Position numbers and translations under genes: made by a program. 64,000 nucleotides of DNA, from positions 14,692,001-14,756,000 of the forward strand of contig NC_079876.1 of assembly GCF_029227915.1 (NCBI RefSeq), given 5' to 3'. The stretch is from Hydractinia symbiolongicarpus (Eukaryota; Cnidaria; Hydrozoa; Anthoathecata; Hydractiniidae). Position 1 is the first letter of the stretch. Each line of letters opens with the position of its first letter. The notes under the pieces are model-generated. The model was not told the DNA's origin. It saw only the letters and a list, made by a program, of their open reading frames with translations, and did not search any database. Positions 30,223-41,909 of this stretch are shown here, in pieces.

Positions 30223-31178
30223 CAATGAATTACCTCTTCGATGCTGCTTTATCACCAAACACCAGACTTACCTACCGTTCTGGACTTTCATCCTACAGAA
30301 TGTTTTGCCACCACGCCTCTATCCGGATGTTTCCGCTCATTGAATCCCACCTTCAGCTCTATGTCACTTTTATGTCAACGCGGGTCAAATATGCTACTAT
30401 TAAGGTGTACTTGTGTGGGATACAGTACCAAAGTCTAATCTGTGGATTTTCCGAAAAGATATCTGACATGGGAAAATTGTACTACGTAATGAGGGGTATT
30501 CGGCGAACTGAGAATGTTGTAAGCCGCCAGAGACTGCCAATCACGCCCTCCCACCTACACGAAATGCTAAGATTTATCAACAATTCATGTTTTTCATTTT
30601 GTGACAAAGCTATGTGGCGATGCCTTATTTTGTTTGCCTTTTTTGGTCTGTTAAGAGTTTCGGAATATGTTTACCCCTCCAAAACCTATTTTGATCCCAA
30701 TATTCACTTGTCCCCATCCGAGTTTAGCTTCTCACCTTGCAACAATACTCTTTATATGACTATCAAAAGTTCTAAAACCGATCCCTTTAGGAAAACACTT
30801 CAAATTAGGTTTGGGAGGATTAAGGGTGATTTGTGTCCTGTCAAAGCTTTCTCTCAATTTCTTGTGTACCGAGGTACTCATCAGGGTCCTTGGTTTGTTT
30901 TCTCCAACGGCGAATTTGTTACTAGGAAGTTAGTTTCTGCCTTTGTAAAAATTAGTGTAAATGGGCCCGATCTCAATACGCATAGCTTCAGGATTGGTGG
31001 GGCCTCTGCCGCAGCATCTTGCGGTATTCCAGACTCTGCCATTAAGATCTTAGGCAGGTGGTCCAGCGACTGTTATCGTCGATATATCCATCTTCCCAAT
31101 AAAGTGTTAACACAGTGGTGTTCTAAAATGGCCAACCTCAATGACGTGCCTAAGTTGTGGGACATTCGATCCATTTAA
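30210..31178 (+). CDS. Tyrosine recombinase of retroelement, 322 aa
   Basis: First ATG at 30210, overlapping the RT-RNase H stop by 13 bp; the frame is open upstream but without ATG. N-terminal core-binding helices (NYLFDAALSPNTRLTYRSGL) are followed by the catalytic domain with Arg149 in FFGLLRVSEY, the beta-turn Lys in TIKSSKTDPF, His258 and Arg261 in NTHSFRIGGAS, Trp284 in ILGRWSS, and Tyr289/Tyr292 in CYRRYI as nucleophile candidates. All R-H-R-(H/W)-Y positions are present. In this class the enzyme inserts circular cDNA instead of an integrase. Full length, no stops; the most intact gene of the element. Confidence 0.9.
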   Translation: MLSVTMNYLFDAALSPNTRLTYRSGLSSYRMFCHHASIRMFPLIESHLQLYVTFMSTRVKYATIKVYLCGIQYQSLICGFSEKISDMGKLYYVMRGIRRTENVVSRQRLPITPSHLHEMLRFINNSCFSFCDKAMWRCLILFAFFGLLRVSEYVYPSKTYFDPNIHLSPSEFSFSPCNNTLYMTIKSSKTDPFRKTLQIRFGRIKGDLCPVKAFSQFLVYRGTHQGPWFVFSNGEFVTRKLVSAFVKISVNGPDLNTHSFRIGGASAAASCGIPDSAIKILGRWSSDCYRRYIHLPNKVLTQWCSKMANLNDVPKLWDIRSI

Positions 31179-31179
31179 A

Positions 31180-32150
31180 TTTACAGAGTGATCTTTGTTA
31201 TTTATTGTATTATAATTACTAGACTAGGTCCTGTGGTTACATACACAATTCGTGTCGTAATATGGATTTTATATATGTCAAGTATTATGACTTTGTGTTT
31301 ATTTTGGCCATAGACTGTTATTTGCTTTTTATAGCTATTGTATAGTTTTACGTGTATCTAGGCTCCTTTGTATGTATGAATGTTGTTGACGCATATAAGC
31401 CGGTACTCTTAACGACTGACTTTTCCTCCAATACCCACATTAATTTGGGGAAATTTGGGGATGTCGGGCTTCCTACGTCAGCCATATAACATTTGGACAG
31501 ATGCGTGTGTGAGGCTTGTGTATCTTATTATTACTTGATATTATTATCACTTATTATCATTACGGTGAGGCACACCCTTTTATGAATCCTGATATTATTA
31601 TTATGTGGTAACACACGCTGGGCCAATACTGGACCAGTTTGTGCATTCCACCTTTAGCTCATGATTATTGATAACACATGTTTATTGGGTGCAGAAGACA
31701 CCATATGTGATTATCGGTTTATAGTGAAGCGCAGTGTACCTTCATGATTGAAGTGGAAGAGAAACAATATCCTTCATGCATGAGAATAAATTATTAAATA
31801 AGTATATAATTAATAAACTAAATAATTAATCATTAATTACAAGTGACAAGTAAATGTATTATTAGTTGTGAAATGTACCTCGTGATAAGAGGATATGAGT
31901 ATGTAATTCATGCATGAAGAGATCTGGGTCATGCCTTGGAAACCGTTCACAATATTATGATCCATGAGGACATAAACTTGTGAGGGGCAACCAAAACGTG
32001 CATACTCTTAGGAAATTACCCTCTTTGCCTTGGGCAAGCATTTTGGTGTGATTACCTTGTTATGATTACTAGCAGCATGCGTTATCTGTCCTGCCTTACT
32101 TATTTATTTTCTTACCCGGCATCCCAATCCATTCCCCAAATTTACAAATT
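31180..32150 (+). other. 3' non-coding part of the retroelement
   Basis: Expected to hold the internal and right split repeats (B1-A2-B2) of a Ngaro-type element. I see local repeats such as GTGAGGCTTGTG/GTGAGGCACACC but cannot assign them. Confidence 0.4.
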
Positions 32151-32159
32151 GCGTTCCAT

Positions 32160-32965
32160 GCAGGTGATGTTGTATACCAAAATGTGCCATAATACAATAT
32201 TCTCGAATAATAAGTGTGTTTTTACTGAGTAACCAAGACAATTAACTGATTTTTGTTCATATTTTGATTTGCTCCTCATAAACCTTTGTGTTCTACATTT
32301 ATTGTAAAGTTTTGTGAGGAAGGACCATATATATATACAAAGTTTTCAAAATAATGATTTTTGTTGATTTGAAATTTACTCCTTGCTCATTGCTTTTTCG
32401 ACATTTCAGGTTAAAATGTTTGGTAAAGTCAGTACGGATCATTAGACAAAAAATTGTTTTGTTAACCGGTTAATTTTTACATTTCGTGCATATTTTTGCG
32501 GGAGAGGATGGTATGCAACCGAATAAATGATTTTTCAAAGTTTAACTTTTTGTTTTTAGGTGTTTTGTGTTTGTTTAAGTTTGGCTTTTTGATATTGTTC
32601 AGGTTGTATTGTTGTATAAGCATTTAGGGAAAAGACAATGTTTAAAATGCGTAAAGAACTTATTTCATAGATCTGTGCTTACTGTTGCAAGCCTTTCTTT
32701 TCAACACTTCAGATTAAAATATTGAAGATTTTCAACATAATCACATAATAAGATGTATACATATTTGAGATATGTGTTATTTCTGACATTATTATTATTG
32801 TTGTCGTAACTGTCTGGGTTGTGACTGTCAATGTTGTAACTTTCTACTAACTAGATTTTACACCTTGCACGCCGTTGTTTTTCATATTTTGTCTGAAGTT
32901 TTGTTGGGAGGATTTCATGCGATTTGACATTTGATATTTTGTGTTAGATTTTAAGAAATTTTTTG
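32160..32965 (+). repeat. ~97-bp satellite, right half of interrupted array
   Basis: Same degenerate units as 25950-26860. The terminal segment (GTTGTGACTGT, ACTAGATTTTACACCTTGCA, GATTTTAAGAA) is collinear with 39590-39750 of the other long form. Confidence 0.7.
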
Positions 32966-32984
32966 TTAAATTATGACTTATTGC

Positions 32985-35900
32985 GAAGCAATTGAGCTTT
33001 GCGAGCGAAGCGAGCGAAGCGAAATTGTGGAGCACGTTTGCTACACGCGAGGTATACCAAGAGAATTATTGAGATTCTCAAAATTTCGATAGAAAAAAAA
33101 TCATATAAAATCAGCGTAAAGAAATAGGACTGATATTTTTGCACATAAAGCTAGGGTATTTTTTTTTCTAATAAAACAAATAAGTTTGGACCGAGGGGTT
33201 AAAGTATAAGTTTAGTAAAAAATGCAATAAGTACGGCTCGTACCCCCCCACCCTCGGATTTTGACCCCCCCCCGTCTTTTGGTCCGGATTATACGTCCGC
33301 CGAACTTGAACACACAAAGAGGAATATGCCGTGAACAAGAAACGGTAGTCGGCATTTTAGACACGTATATTTTACAGACCCAAAATATGTTTTATTTCTT
33401 TGTATTATAGCTAATTATGGTATAAATAATTAATTAATTACTTTGCAATTTTGCTTCTAATACTATTATAGTTGTATTTTAATGAAACATAATAGTATTA
33501 AAACGGTTTTCTTCTTTTGAAAAAATTTATTGCTAGTCCTGTTTCCAATCGACTTTACTTGTGTATTTTAAAGCTTTTTTGTTGCTGTGCTTTTTCTGGA
33601 GATTTTAGTTGGATTGGAAAGCTCCTGTGTAAGGTACCCATTCCTAAAGAAAAATTGAAGTAATTTGTACAATTAAAACGCGCCGAGCTGTGTTTTATTT
33701 TATTGTTTCTAAGAGGATGTAAGAATACAATATTATCAATTTTAATTGGTTTTATCCAAATCAAAGGAAAGGCTTAATCACACGAAAGGTAGCTAGCTAG
33801 AGCTCAGTTTTGTATAAAAGAATTGAAAGTAATTTGTAGAATACATATGGAGAAGCTGTATTACTACCTAACTGATAGCCATATATAGGAAAACCTGTAG
33901 CTAGGGCGCAGACAAAACAAATAGCTCTGGGCGCTAGAGTGAGCTGACCAACCGTTTTTTATCATTTTTTATTAATTATATAAGTAACCTGTTTCAGTAA
34001 TTAAAAAAATATGCACTTTTGTTATCAAACCAACAGCAATGTAATTGTCAATAGGAATTAGTTTTCCGTACACCCTCCCTGAGAACAAGGTTTAAAACGA
34101 CATTAAAACATTAAAACTGTCATTAAACAGAACTTCAAGGATGCCCAAGCCGCACCACATCCTCTAAACGGCGTGGGCATCTTCGAAACTGCTTGTAATT
34201 TTAGAACAAGGGTGCTGATAAGCTGCATACGCCGTATAACGTGCAGGCGATTTTGGGCAAGTTTAGCGTTTTGCAAAAAAATTGAAGTATTCACCCGAAA
34301 AAACCTGCATAGACCATAAAGTAAACTATGTGGTAGTAAAGTTCTTAAAAGAACTGTTTTTGATGGTTTTTGATAAAATTTACTTGATAATAACTTTTAA
34401 TTTTTATTAACTTCTTTCTCTTAAAGCATCTTTTTCCAACTATCGTCCACAAGGTATGTTACAAGGAATTGAATTTTGAAAATGCTCCAGGCAAGTTCGG
34501 GAAAGTGCGGGCGGTTTTAGAAGACAATCACTAATTTAATTGGAAAAGTTGCCCGAACTCGCCCTTATATATGTGGCTGTTTGCAGCTTATTGACACCCT
34601 CTTATTTTAGAATATTCTCAGGAATAATAGACCAAGAGAAATTACATCACAGTTTTTTGTCCACCGCCCATGTGTGTTTGAGAACAACCCACATAACAAA
34701 GTTCATTATTTTTTAAATTATTTGTGTAAAAATTACTATTTCATTCACGATAAACCATTTGTCAGTCATTTTATTCGCCCAACAAAGAATCCTATCCAAG
34801 GTGCTTTTCTATTAGTGCTGAATTTAATAATTGACATGGTTCAGCATAGTTTTTAAAAGGGTCTGATTGCAAAATATGATTGCCAAAGTTCAGCACTTGT
34901 AATATTTGTGTATTTGTGTACTCAGCTTCTAAAACACACACAAGAGACATTATAATTTCCTCTGGGTGATTACATTAATGTTGGTTGAAAAAAAACCGAA
35001 TGATGAGAAGCATATGTTTTTAAATGGGTCTAGGACAATAAACTTATTTAATTTCCCTTGGCCTTGCATCAATCAAATTCTGAAAAAATAAACACTTCTA
35101 AAATTATTTTGTCAGATTTGGAAACTGTTGGTATGGTTGGAACTTTGCGTATAAAATTAGTAAAGTTGCCAAATTGTTTAGTTTTTTCTTTTATACTTTT
35201 CCGAATTAGCCTTAATTATTTATAAGATGAAAAACAGTGCTTTCAATTCCATTGACTTGGCCATCCCTTAAAGGCACTGGAAGCTTCACTATATGAAAAT
35301 GTTTTCTTTTTCTTTTAGATTGTGTACAATGGGAGTGAGTGATGTAATCTTCTAATGCGTGTGGTGAAAAGAAGGCGAATCCGTTATTGTTTTTCTGCCC
35401 AAATTTGAAGCTATTTAATAAATCTTGATAAAGTTAAAAAACTGTTTTGATTTGTTTGTTTTTGTTTTAATTGTTTCCCGTGAGTTTTCGAAATTCGTTC
35501 CAGCAGATTCTGTGGCTTCTACTGCCGGTATTTTTACGTGAAAAAAATACTGTTTTGTTGTGAGGTCATTTACGAAATTGTTAACGTTAGGACCAACTTC
35601 TGCGGGTAGTACAACTCGATGTATCACATATCTTTCGGAATACTGCTAAAAGTGTAATTTTGTATTGCGCTCTTTACTTTTACCATTCTGTGGGAAAAGG
35701 CGGTACAAAATTTTAACACGCGTTATTCGTTTTTGTTAGTTTCGCGTAATCTAATTTTCTCGCACATTTTGAAAAGAATATCCCACGCACATCAAATACT
35801 CGCGCAGTCTATTCGCAAAAAAACTGTTTTTGAGCAACGAATTGTTCTGCAGAGCGTTCATTTTCCTACCTCGTCCCCAGGGTTCTTCTATATGATATTC

Positions 35901-36012
35901 AATTTTGATGTATTTCGGAAGATGTTAGCGCCAATTAAACAAGAAGCGCTAGGGACAAAGTATTGGATAGTTTAATTTTGCTTGCAACTTGCGAAATGCT
36001 TCGCAACCTTTT
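32985..36012. mobile_element. Putative ~3-kb insertion with weak inverted ends
   Basis: Homology to the other long Helitron form stops near 32967 and resumes near 36170. Near these points are TTGCGAAGCAATTGAGCTTT on the left and, reverse-complemented, GTTGCGAAGCATTTCGCAAG on the right, a candidate terminal inverted repeat. No clear target duplication or transposase. Open frames inside are short and without domains. Also contains a foldback-MITE core at 35871. Confidence 0.35.
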
Positions 36013-36257
36013 TTTTAATTTCTAGTATACTTTCTTTTTATGCATTTTCAGATTATTTTTTATTTTTTTTAGTAAACACAAAGTGTGAAAAATACATTAT
36101 TTGCTTAAAAACAGTCCTTAAATTAAATTAAATTAAAAATTAGTAAAAGGCATATTCAATATACAGAAAATTTGCTTATGTCATCAAAATTCAAATGACA
36201 GAACTTTTCAATTGTTTTTCTGCCTAAGTGGATTTTTCCATGGGCCTAATCGACTAG

Positions 36258-36999
36258 TCTCTATAATAATACGCCAGTTCTGTCTGTCTGTGACTTTTGC
36301 AAAGTGGATTATATTCTTCACAATTTTCTTTAACAAATTCTATAAAACATTGGCTATAAAATTGTTCTGTAATTTACCAAACTTTAACGCTAAAATAGTA
36401 TTGACGTCAAAGGAAAGTTAATTAAGATTAGTGAAGCCATTACAGTGCACCTAAAATTTTGAGGCCAAATAACTTGGAAACGAGTTGGTGACGTCAATGT
36501 TTTTTAACCGCGTGGGTAACTAGGGACCACCTGGGACCAATTTGGGTAATTTTCCAAACCTGGGTCCCCAAATCCGTTTCGGAATGAACGGGTTTATGAC
36601 GTCATTAAAAAACCTTTAAACCACAATATTTCCGTAACCGTTGGTCAAAAGTACATGATCCTATACATTTTCTTGATCAGCGTTTCAAGATCTATACGAG
36701 GGAGGCAACAGGTACATGAATTTCTATAAAAAAATTTTTTGTGTTTTCACGGGCCTTTGCTGACGTCAGCACAACTTTTAAACACTTATATCTCTTTTTG
36801 CGTTCCTCGAGAACATATCATCCTACACATTATTTTGATCAGCGTGATTCAACCTCTACATATTACAATAAAATAATAAAATAAATTTCTCTAACTTTTT
36901 TGGGATCTTCACTGCTGACGTCAGCAAAACATCTAAAACAACCTATTTTTCTATTGCCCATCTGCCTAAGTGGATTTCTCCACGGGCCTTATCGACTAG
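36258..36999 (+). mobile_element. Helitron-like family A, copy 8 (742 bp)
   Basis: Starts TCTCTATAATAATACGCC at the base after the long form's CTAG; hairpin GTGGATTTCTCCAC; ends CTAG at 36999. Two ~145-bp modules. Confidence 0.85.
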
Positions 37000-37329
37000 T
37001 CTCTTATAATAATACAGAGCTTCTGTCTGTGACTTTTGCAAATACGATGTTTTTTAACAACCGAGTGCGCGAGTTTGCCGAGTTTTTTTGTTTTGTTTAC
37101 ATTTGTCTCGCAACCGTTAGAAACCACGTGATAAAAAATAAGCAGTATGATTCGCTGAAATGCGTACTTTCGAACGGGACGGCATTCGAATAAAAAGTTC
37201 CGTTAGCGTAAAAACAAACAAACATAAAAATTTCTCGACAAAGTTCTCGACACAAAAGGCGAACTGAAGAAGCGGTTAAAAAATGTCTTATTTTCGACGA
37301 TCCCTTAGTCACATAAAAGTGCAGATATT

Positions 37330-37935
37330 AAAAGCAAGAAAAGTCAAAGTGGAGAAGTAGAAGTACAAAAGTAAAGTTAGAAGCCACGAGAAATTGCTTC
37401 GAAAGTGAAGAGTGCAGCTAGAAGTAGTAAAGAAAAGTTAGAAGTAGAAAATAAAAGCTTGGGTTTAAAGTCGATTTGGATTCACATATAGTAAGAACTT
37501 TGATATTTTTAGATGTTATGTTTTTATGTCGCTAGAGTTAAGTGTCCGGCAGACTCGCATATTTAAAAAGAAAAAAGTCCAAGTGAAGAAGTAGAAAAAG
37601 TGAAGTTGGAAGTGAAAGTGGAGCTACGTGGAGCTAGAAGTAAAGTAAATTTAGAAGTAGAAAATAAAGGCCACCAAAAAAAAACACAGAAGAACGATCC
37701 CTTTACCTTGAAAAAAAGGAAAAAAAGTGGTTTAAAAAAGCATAGCTATATATTTAAAAAGAAAAGAGACCAAGTGAAGAAGTAGAAAAGTGAAGTGAGA
37801 AGTGGAGCTAGATGTAAAGTAAAGTTAGAAGTAGAAAACAAAGGCTAGAGTTTAAAGTGGATTTGAAATCACAAATAGTAAGAACTTTGATATTTTTAGA
37901 CGCTTGGTTTTTTATGTCGGTGGAGCAAGCAGACT
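37330..37935 (+). repeat. A/G-rich tandem repeat, two to three units of ~200-400 bp
   Basis: Blocks such as AAAGTTAGAAGTAGAAAA and TAGTAAGAACTTTGATATTT recur at about 37425-37515 and 37820-37895, with a partial unit at 37560-37660. GCAGACTCGCAT closes two units. Confidence 0.65.
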
Positions 37936-38829
37936 CGCATTTCCCAGGAAAAGCTACAGTTTCATATTTTACCGCGTATGTAGCCATATTTGTTTACGTT
38001 TTGTATGTTGCATAATTCATGACCCTGGCGCGTAACTAATGTATTGTCCTAAAATTCAAAATGCTACATAAAGCTGTTGGCTGACTAAAAAACGGAAAAC
38101 TTTGGTTATGTTGAACTGTAATGTTATTAATTTTACATTACTATTGCTTCCCCCTATATGTGTTTTACTAAGCATAAATAGCTAGCTTTAGTTTCAGGTA
38201 AGTGTTCCCAGTTTAAGTTTATTTAACTGGGTGTCTTAGCTCTACTGTTAGCTAGCTAATGTTAGCCTCAAAGTCCAGCTCCCCATCCCATGGTTAGCTC
38301 TCTAACCTATGACTTCTATTGTTATTCCTCTTTTTTAATTATATATAGCTAACTACTATAGTTTCCAAATTTCTCTTCTTTTATGAGCACGAATTATGCT
38401 AGCTAGCTACCTACAAAATCTTTCAAAGACTTGAAATTTTGCAGGATAGTAGGATGTATTTTTATGCCCGTACAGAGTATAGATGAATTCCGTTGTTTAC
38501 ATTTTCAGTGGTAAGCTCTTTCAGCTTTGGCATTTGCGTGGCAGGGAAAAAGATTGGGGTGCTAGGTGAAGCAAAGTAATTTTTACTTCATTTCTTCAAA
38601 CAAACGAAGGCATTCTTATGACTTTTAATGAATTCAAATAAAACAAGGCATCAACCTACACTCGATAATAGTTTATAACCCCAACGATGTCCCCGTTAGA
38701 AGAAATCCACAGTAAAAGACCTTTCTTTACCAAATCCTAGCATCTTTTTTCCTGCCACGCAAAAGCCAGAGCCAAGGAGCTTACCGCTAAAAAGTAAACA
38801 AATCACGTCACGCTGGATTCATCTATAAT

Positions 38830-39600
38830 TTTTTTCACATTACCTGTGCACTTTACCACATGCAATATGACAAGTGGAACGAATTTTATAGAATTTAAAG
38901 TGTGTGAAGTTATTTATTATTGTTTTGTTTCTGATTTTGTAATCTAATGGGCGATGACTGTATGCACTGAAATGACTGATTTTTCTAAATTTTGATGTGT
39001 TTCGTAACCTTTTGGTGGAAGATTGATGCAATATACGACATGCTGAATGAAATTATTTTTGTTGATTTAGATGTGTTTCTCAAAAACCAATCTGTTTTAC
39101 ATTTTGTGTAAACTTTTGTTTACGAACCGTGTACAATGTTTCCAAAATAATGATCTTTTTTAATTCAAGTTTATTCTTTGCTTATTGATTTTTTGACATT
39201 TAGGTTCAGAATTGTTGGTAAAGGGCAGTATGGATCATCATACTAAAAAAGAAAAATTTTTGTGTTCTTAACTGGTTGATTTTTACACTGTGTGTAAATT
39301 TTTGTGGGAGAGAATGGTATGCAACTGAAATGACTGATTTTTGTAGATTTACGTTTAATGTTTTCTAAACTATGGCTTTTTCATATTTTTGTATAAGCTT
39401 TTAAGGGAAAGACAATATTTAAAATGTGTAAAGAACTTATTTTTGTTGATTTGTGCTAACTCTTGCAGGCCAACTTTTTGACATTTCAGAATAAAATACT
39501 GAGGGTTTTCAACATAATCACTTATAAGATGTACATATTTGAGATGCGTTATTTCTGACATTGTTATTATCCGTGTTGTGACTGTTGGTGTTCTTACTGT
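38830..39600 (+). repeat. ~97-bp satellite in long-form copy 9
   Basis: Units every 95-105 bp with landmarks at about 39021, 39120, 39217, 39307 and 39411 (for example GGGAGAGAATGGTATGCAAC). Same family as the arrays at 18.9, 26 and 32 kb. Confidence 0.7.
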
Positions 39601-39858
39601 CGGTTTTGTGAGTATTGGTGTTGTGAGTGTCGATGTTGTGAGTGTCGTTGTTGTAACTTTTTATCAACTAGATTTTGCACCTTGCAAGCTGTTCTTTTTT
39701 TATTTTGTGTAAGATTTGACATTTGACATTTTGTGTAAGATTTTAAGAACATTTTTTTTCTATATGCATTTCTTACGTCAGCAAAAAACATCTAAAGCAA
39801 CTTATTTTTTTAATGGCCTTTTGCCTAAGTGGATTTTTCCACGGGCCTTATCGACTAG

Positions 39859-40578
39859 TCTCTTATAATAATACAGAGATTCTGTCTGTGACTTTTGCAA
39901 AGTGGATAAAATATAAAATACATATACATACATAAAACGGTTCTGTAATTTATCAAACTTTAACGGTAAACAATATTAACGTCAAAGGAAAGTATATTAA
40001 CATAAGTGAAGCCATTACAGTGCACTTAAAACTTTGAGGCCAAATAACTTGGAAACGAAGTGGTGACGTCAACAATTTTTCACCGCGTGGGTAACTAGGG
40101 ACCACCTGGGACCAATTTGGGTAAGTTTTCCAAACCTGGGTCCCAAAATCTGTTTCGGGATGGACAGGTTAATGACGTCATCAAAAAATCTTCAGACCCT
40201 AATATCTCTGCAACCGTTTCTCAAAAGTACATGATCCTATATATTTCCTTGATCATTGTTTCAAGATCTATACGATGAAGGCAACAGGTATACAAATTTC
40301 TAAAAAAATTTTTTGGGGTTTTGACAGGTCATTGCTGCCGTCAGGAAACATTTTAAACCTTTATATCTCATTAATTGCTTATTAAAACCACATGATCATA
40401 TACGTTGTCTTGATCAGCAGTTTACGCTCTACACAATAGAGGCAACGTGAAAACAAATTTCCATGAAAAAATATTTTGTTGTTGACAGATCATTGCTGAC
40501 GTCATCAAAATTTAAATAATGGTTCTTTTTTACTGTTATTCTGTCTAAGTGGATTTTTCCACGGGTTTTATCGACTAG
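39859..40578 (+). mobile_element. Helitron-like family A, copy 10 (720 bp)
   Basis: TCTCTTATAATAATACAG to CTAG; hairpin GTGGATTTTTCCAC; zero-base junctions. Confidence 0.85.
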
Positions 40579-41167
40579 TCTATATAATAATACGCCAGTT
40601 CCGTGTGTCTGTCTGTCACTTTTGCAAAGTGGATTACATTCTTCAAAATTTTCTTTAACAAATTCTATAAAACATCGCCTATAAAATTGTTCTGTAATTT
40701 ACCAAACTTTACCGATAAAATAGTATTGACGTCAAAGGAAAGTTAATTAAGATTAGTGAAGCCATTACAATGCACTTAAAACTTTGAGGCCAAATAACTT
40801 GGAAACGAGGTGGTGACGTCAATGTTTTTTCACCGCGTGGGTAACTAGGGACAACCTGGGACCAACTTGGGTAAGTTTTCCAAACCTGGGTCCCCAAATC
40901 CGTTTCGGAATGGACGGTTTGATGACGTCATTAAAAAATCTTTAAACCTTGATATCTCTGCAACCGTTTGTCAAAGATACATGATCATATACATTTTCTT
41001 GATCAGCATTTCAAGATCTATACGATGAAGGCAACAGGTATACAAATTTCTAAAAAAATATATTTATTTTGTATTTGCACTGCTGACGTCAGCAAAAAAA
41101 CTAAAACAACCTATTTTTCCATTGTCCTTCTGCCTAAGTGGATTACTCCACGGGATTTATCGACTAG
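40579..41167 (+). mobile_element. Helitron-like family A, copy 11 (short form, 589 bp)
   Basis: Last unit of the chain: TCTATATAATAATACGCC to GTGGATTACTCCAC and CTAG, followed by T. It has exactly the length of copy 1 and one ~145-bp module. Confidence 0.85.
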
Positions 41168-41870
41168 TTATATTTATATTCGTGTTAGGCTGGACACACA
41201 CATTGATAACAGCTATATTAGTTGAAGTGTTTTTATCTAGTTAAGAATTTACCTAATAAAAAAGTAAAAAGATGTTGAAAACTTTTGAATAAAATCCAAT
41301 AACAAATATAAGCTGCTTTGCTTTTATATTTGTTACTCTTTCCTGTTAACTGTTTTGCATGGTCACACCTAACCAATAAATCTAATGAAATTAGTGGCAT
41401 AGGTTCGCAATACTTATCTTTTGAAATAACAATAGATGATTACGACCAATCAGAGTGTGTGGACTGTACAGTCAGTTTTTGGACCCTCAATACTGACAAA
41501 TCGAGTGAATAAAAACGTGTGCACCTCATCTTGATTAATACGCTCGTTGATTTCAATGTTGACACAATCCTGACCTTTATAAATATAAAATCTTTCGTAA
41601 AATCAACCTCCATTTATCAAAAATTAGAAAGGAGATTGACAACATGGTCCATCAATCATGCATTCCCTATTAATTTTAAACAATTTGAATTAATCCTGTG
41701 TATTAAGAACTTCTGCTAATATATGAGTGCTTAATATGTTGTCTGCATCACGACTTATAAAGTTGGGATCTAGATGAAATATCAAATAGAGATGAGATAA
41801 ACAGCTCTACACATTAGAGGTAACTGATAAACAAGTTTCTTAAATAAAAGACAACATATTTCTATTTTTA
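41168..41870. other. Non-coding region
   Basis: No supported gene. The short plus frames at 41318-41719 show no domain. Confidence 0.4.
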
Positions 41871-41875
41871 CTTCT

Positions 41876-41906
41876 AAGTGGATTTTTCCACCAGCTAAAC
41901 GGCTAG
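41876..41906 (+). mobile_element. Helitron-like 3' terminus (family C)
   Basis: GTGGATTTTTCCAC hairpin, then CAGCTAAACGG and CTAG. Two bases later (41909) a new 5'-like end TCGCATATACTATTAGAC starts and shares GTCTTCTTTGTCG and CCGCGAGTTTTG with the long form at 25.4 kb. The element 5' of this terminus was not delimited. Confidence 0.55.
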
Positions 41907-41909
41907 TAT

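Larger units (their letters stand above)
26865..32150 (+). mobile_element. Ngaro/DIRS-type tyrosine-recombinase retroelement (approximate limits)
   Basis: Three coding blocks, gag-like ORF1, RT-RNase H and tyrosine recombinase, lie in this order on the plus strand, flanked by the two halves of one satellite array. No DNA methyltransferase domain lies between RNase H and the recombinase, which favours Ngaro over DIRS1/PAT (family knowledge). Exact ends and split direct repeats were not resolved; limits are inferred from where the satellite stops and resumes. Confidence 0.75.
25297..36257 (+). mobile_element. Helitron-like family A, long form (copy 7), split by two insertions
   Basis: The 5' end TCTATATAATAATACGC plus about 85 bp matches copies 4 and 2. 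The 3' end (36170-36257), with GTGGATTTTTCCAT and CTAG, matches copy 1. Between them lie a unique 5' part (25450-25950), the ~97-bp satellite, a tyrosine-recombinase retroelement, the rest of the satellite, and a ~3 kb insertion. Removing the two insertions leaves about 2.7 kb, close to the 2.86 kb of the other long form (37000-39858), to which it is collinear. Confidence 0.65.
37000..39858 (+). mobile_element. Helitron-like family A, long form (copy 9, 2859 bp)
   Basis: Starts TCTCTTATAATAATACAG and shares about 45 bp with copies 6 and 10, then diverges. It contains an A/G-rich repeated part (37.3-37.9 kb), a TAGCTAGC-rich part and the ~97-bp satellite (38.83-39.60 kb), and ends in the family hairpin and CTAG. 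Zero-base junctions on both sides. No protein-coding frame. A non-autonomous element with central tandem repeats. Confidence 0.75.

Noticed and set aside
30222-31178. DNA methyltransferase domain expected for DIRS1-type elements
   Set aside because: Not found between RNase H and the recombinase; this is one reason for preferring Ngaro.
33000-33050. GCGAGCGAAGCGAGCGAAGCG as bacterial-type repeat or contamination
   Set aside because: Short, embedded in continuous AT-rich repeat DNA with eukaryotic elements on both sides.
23096-41167. CRISPR-like array because of regularly spaced near-identical blocks
   Set aside because: Units are 0.6-2.9 kb mobile elements with Helitron termini in a eukaryotic genome; there are no short repeats with unique spacers.
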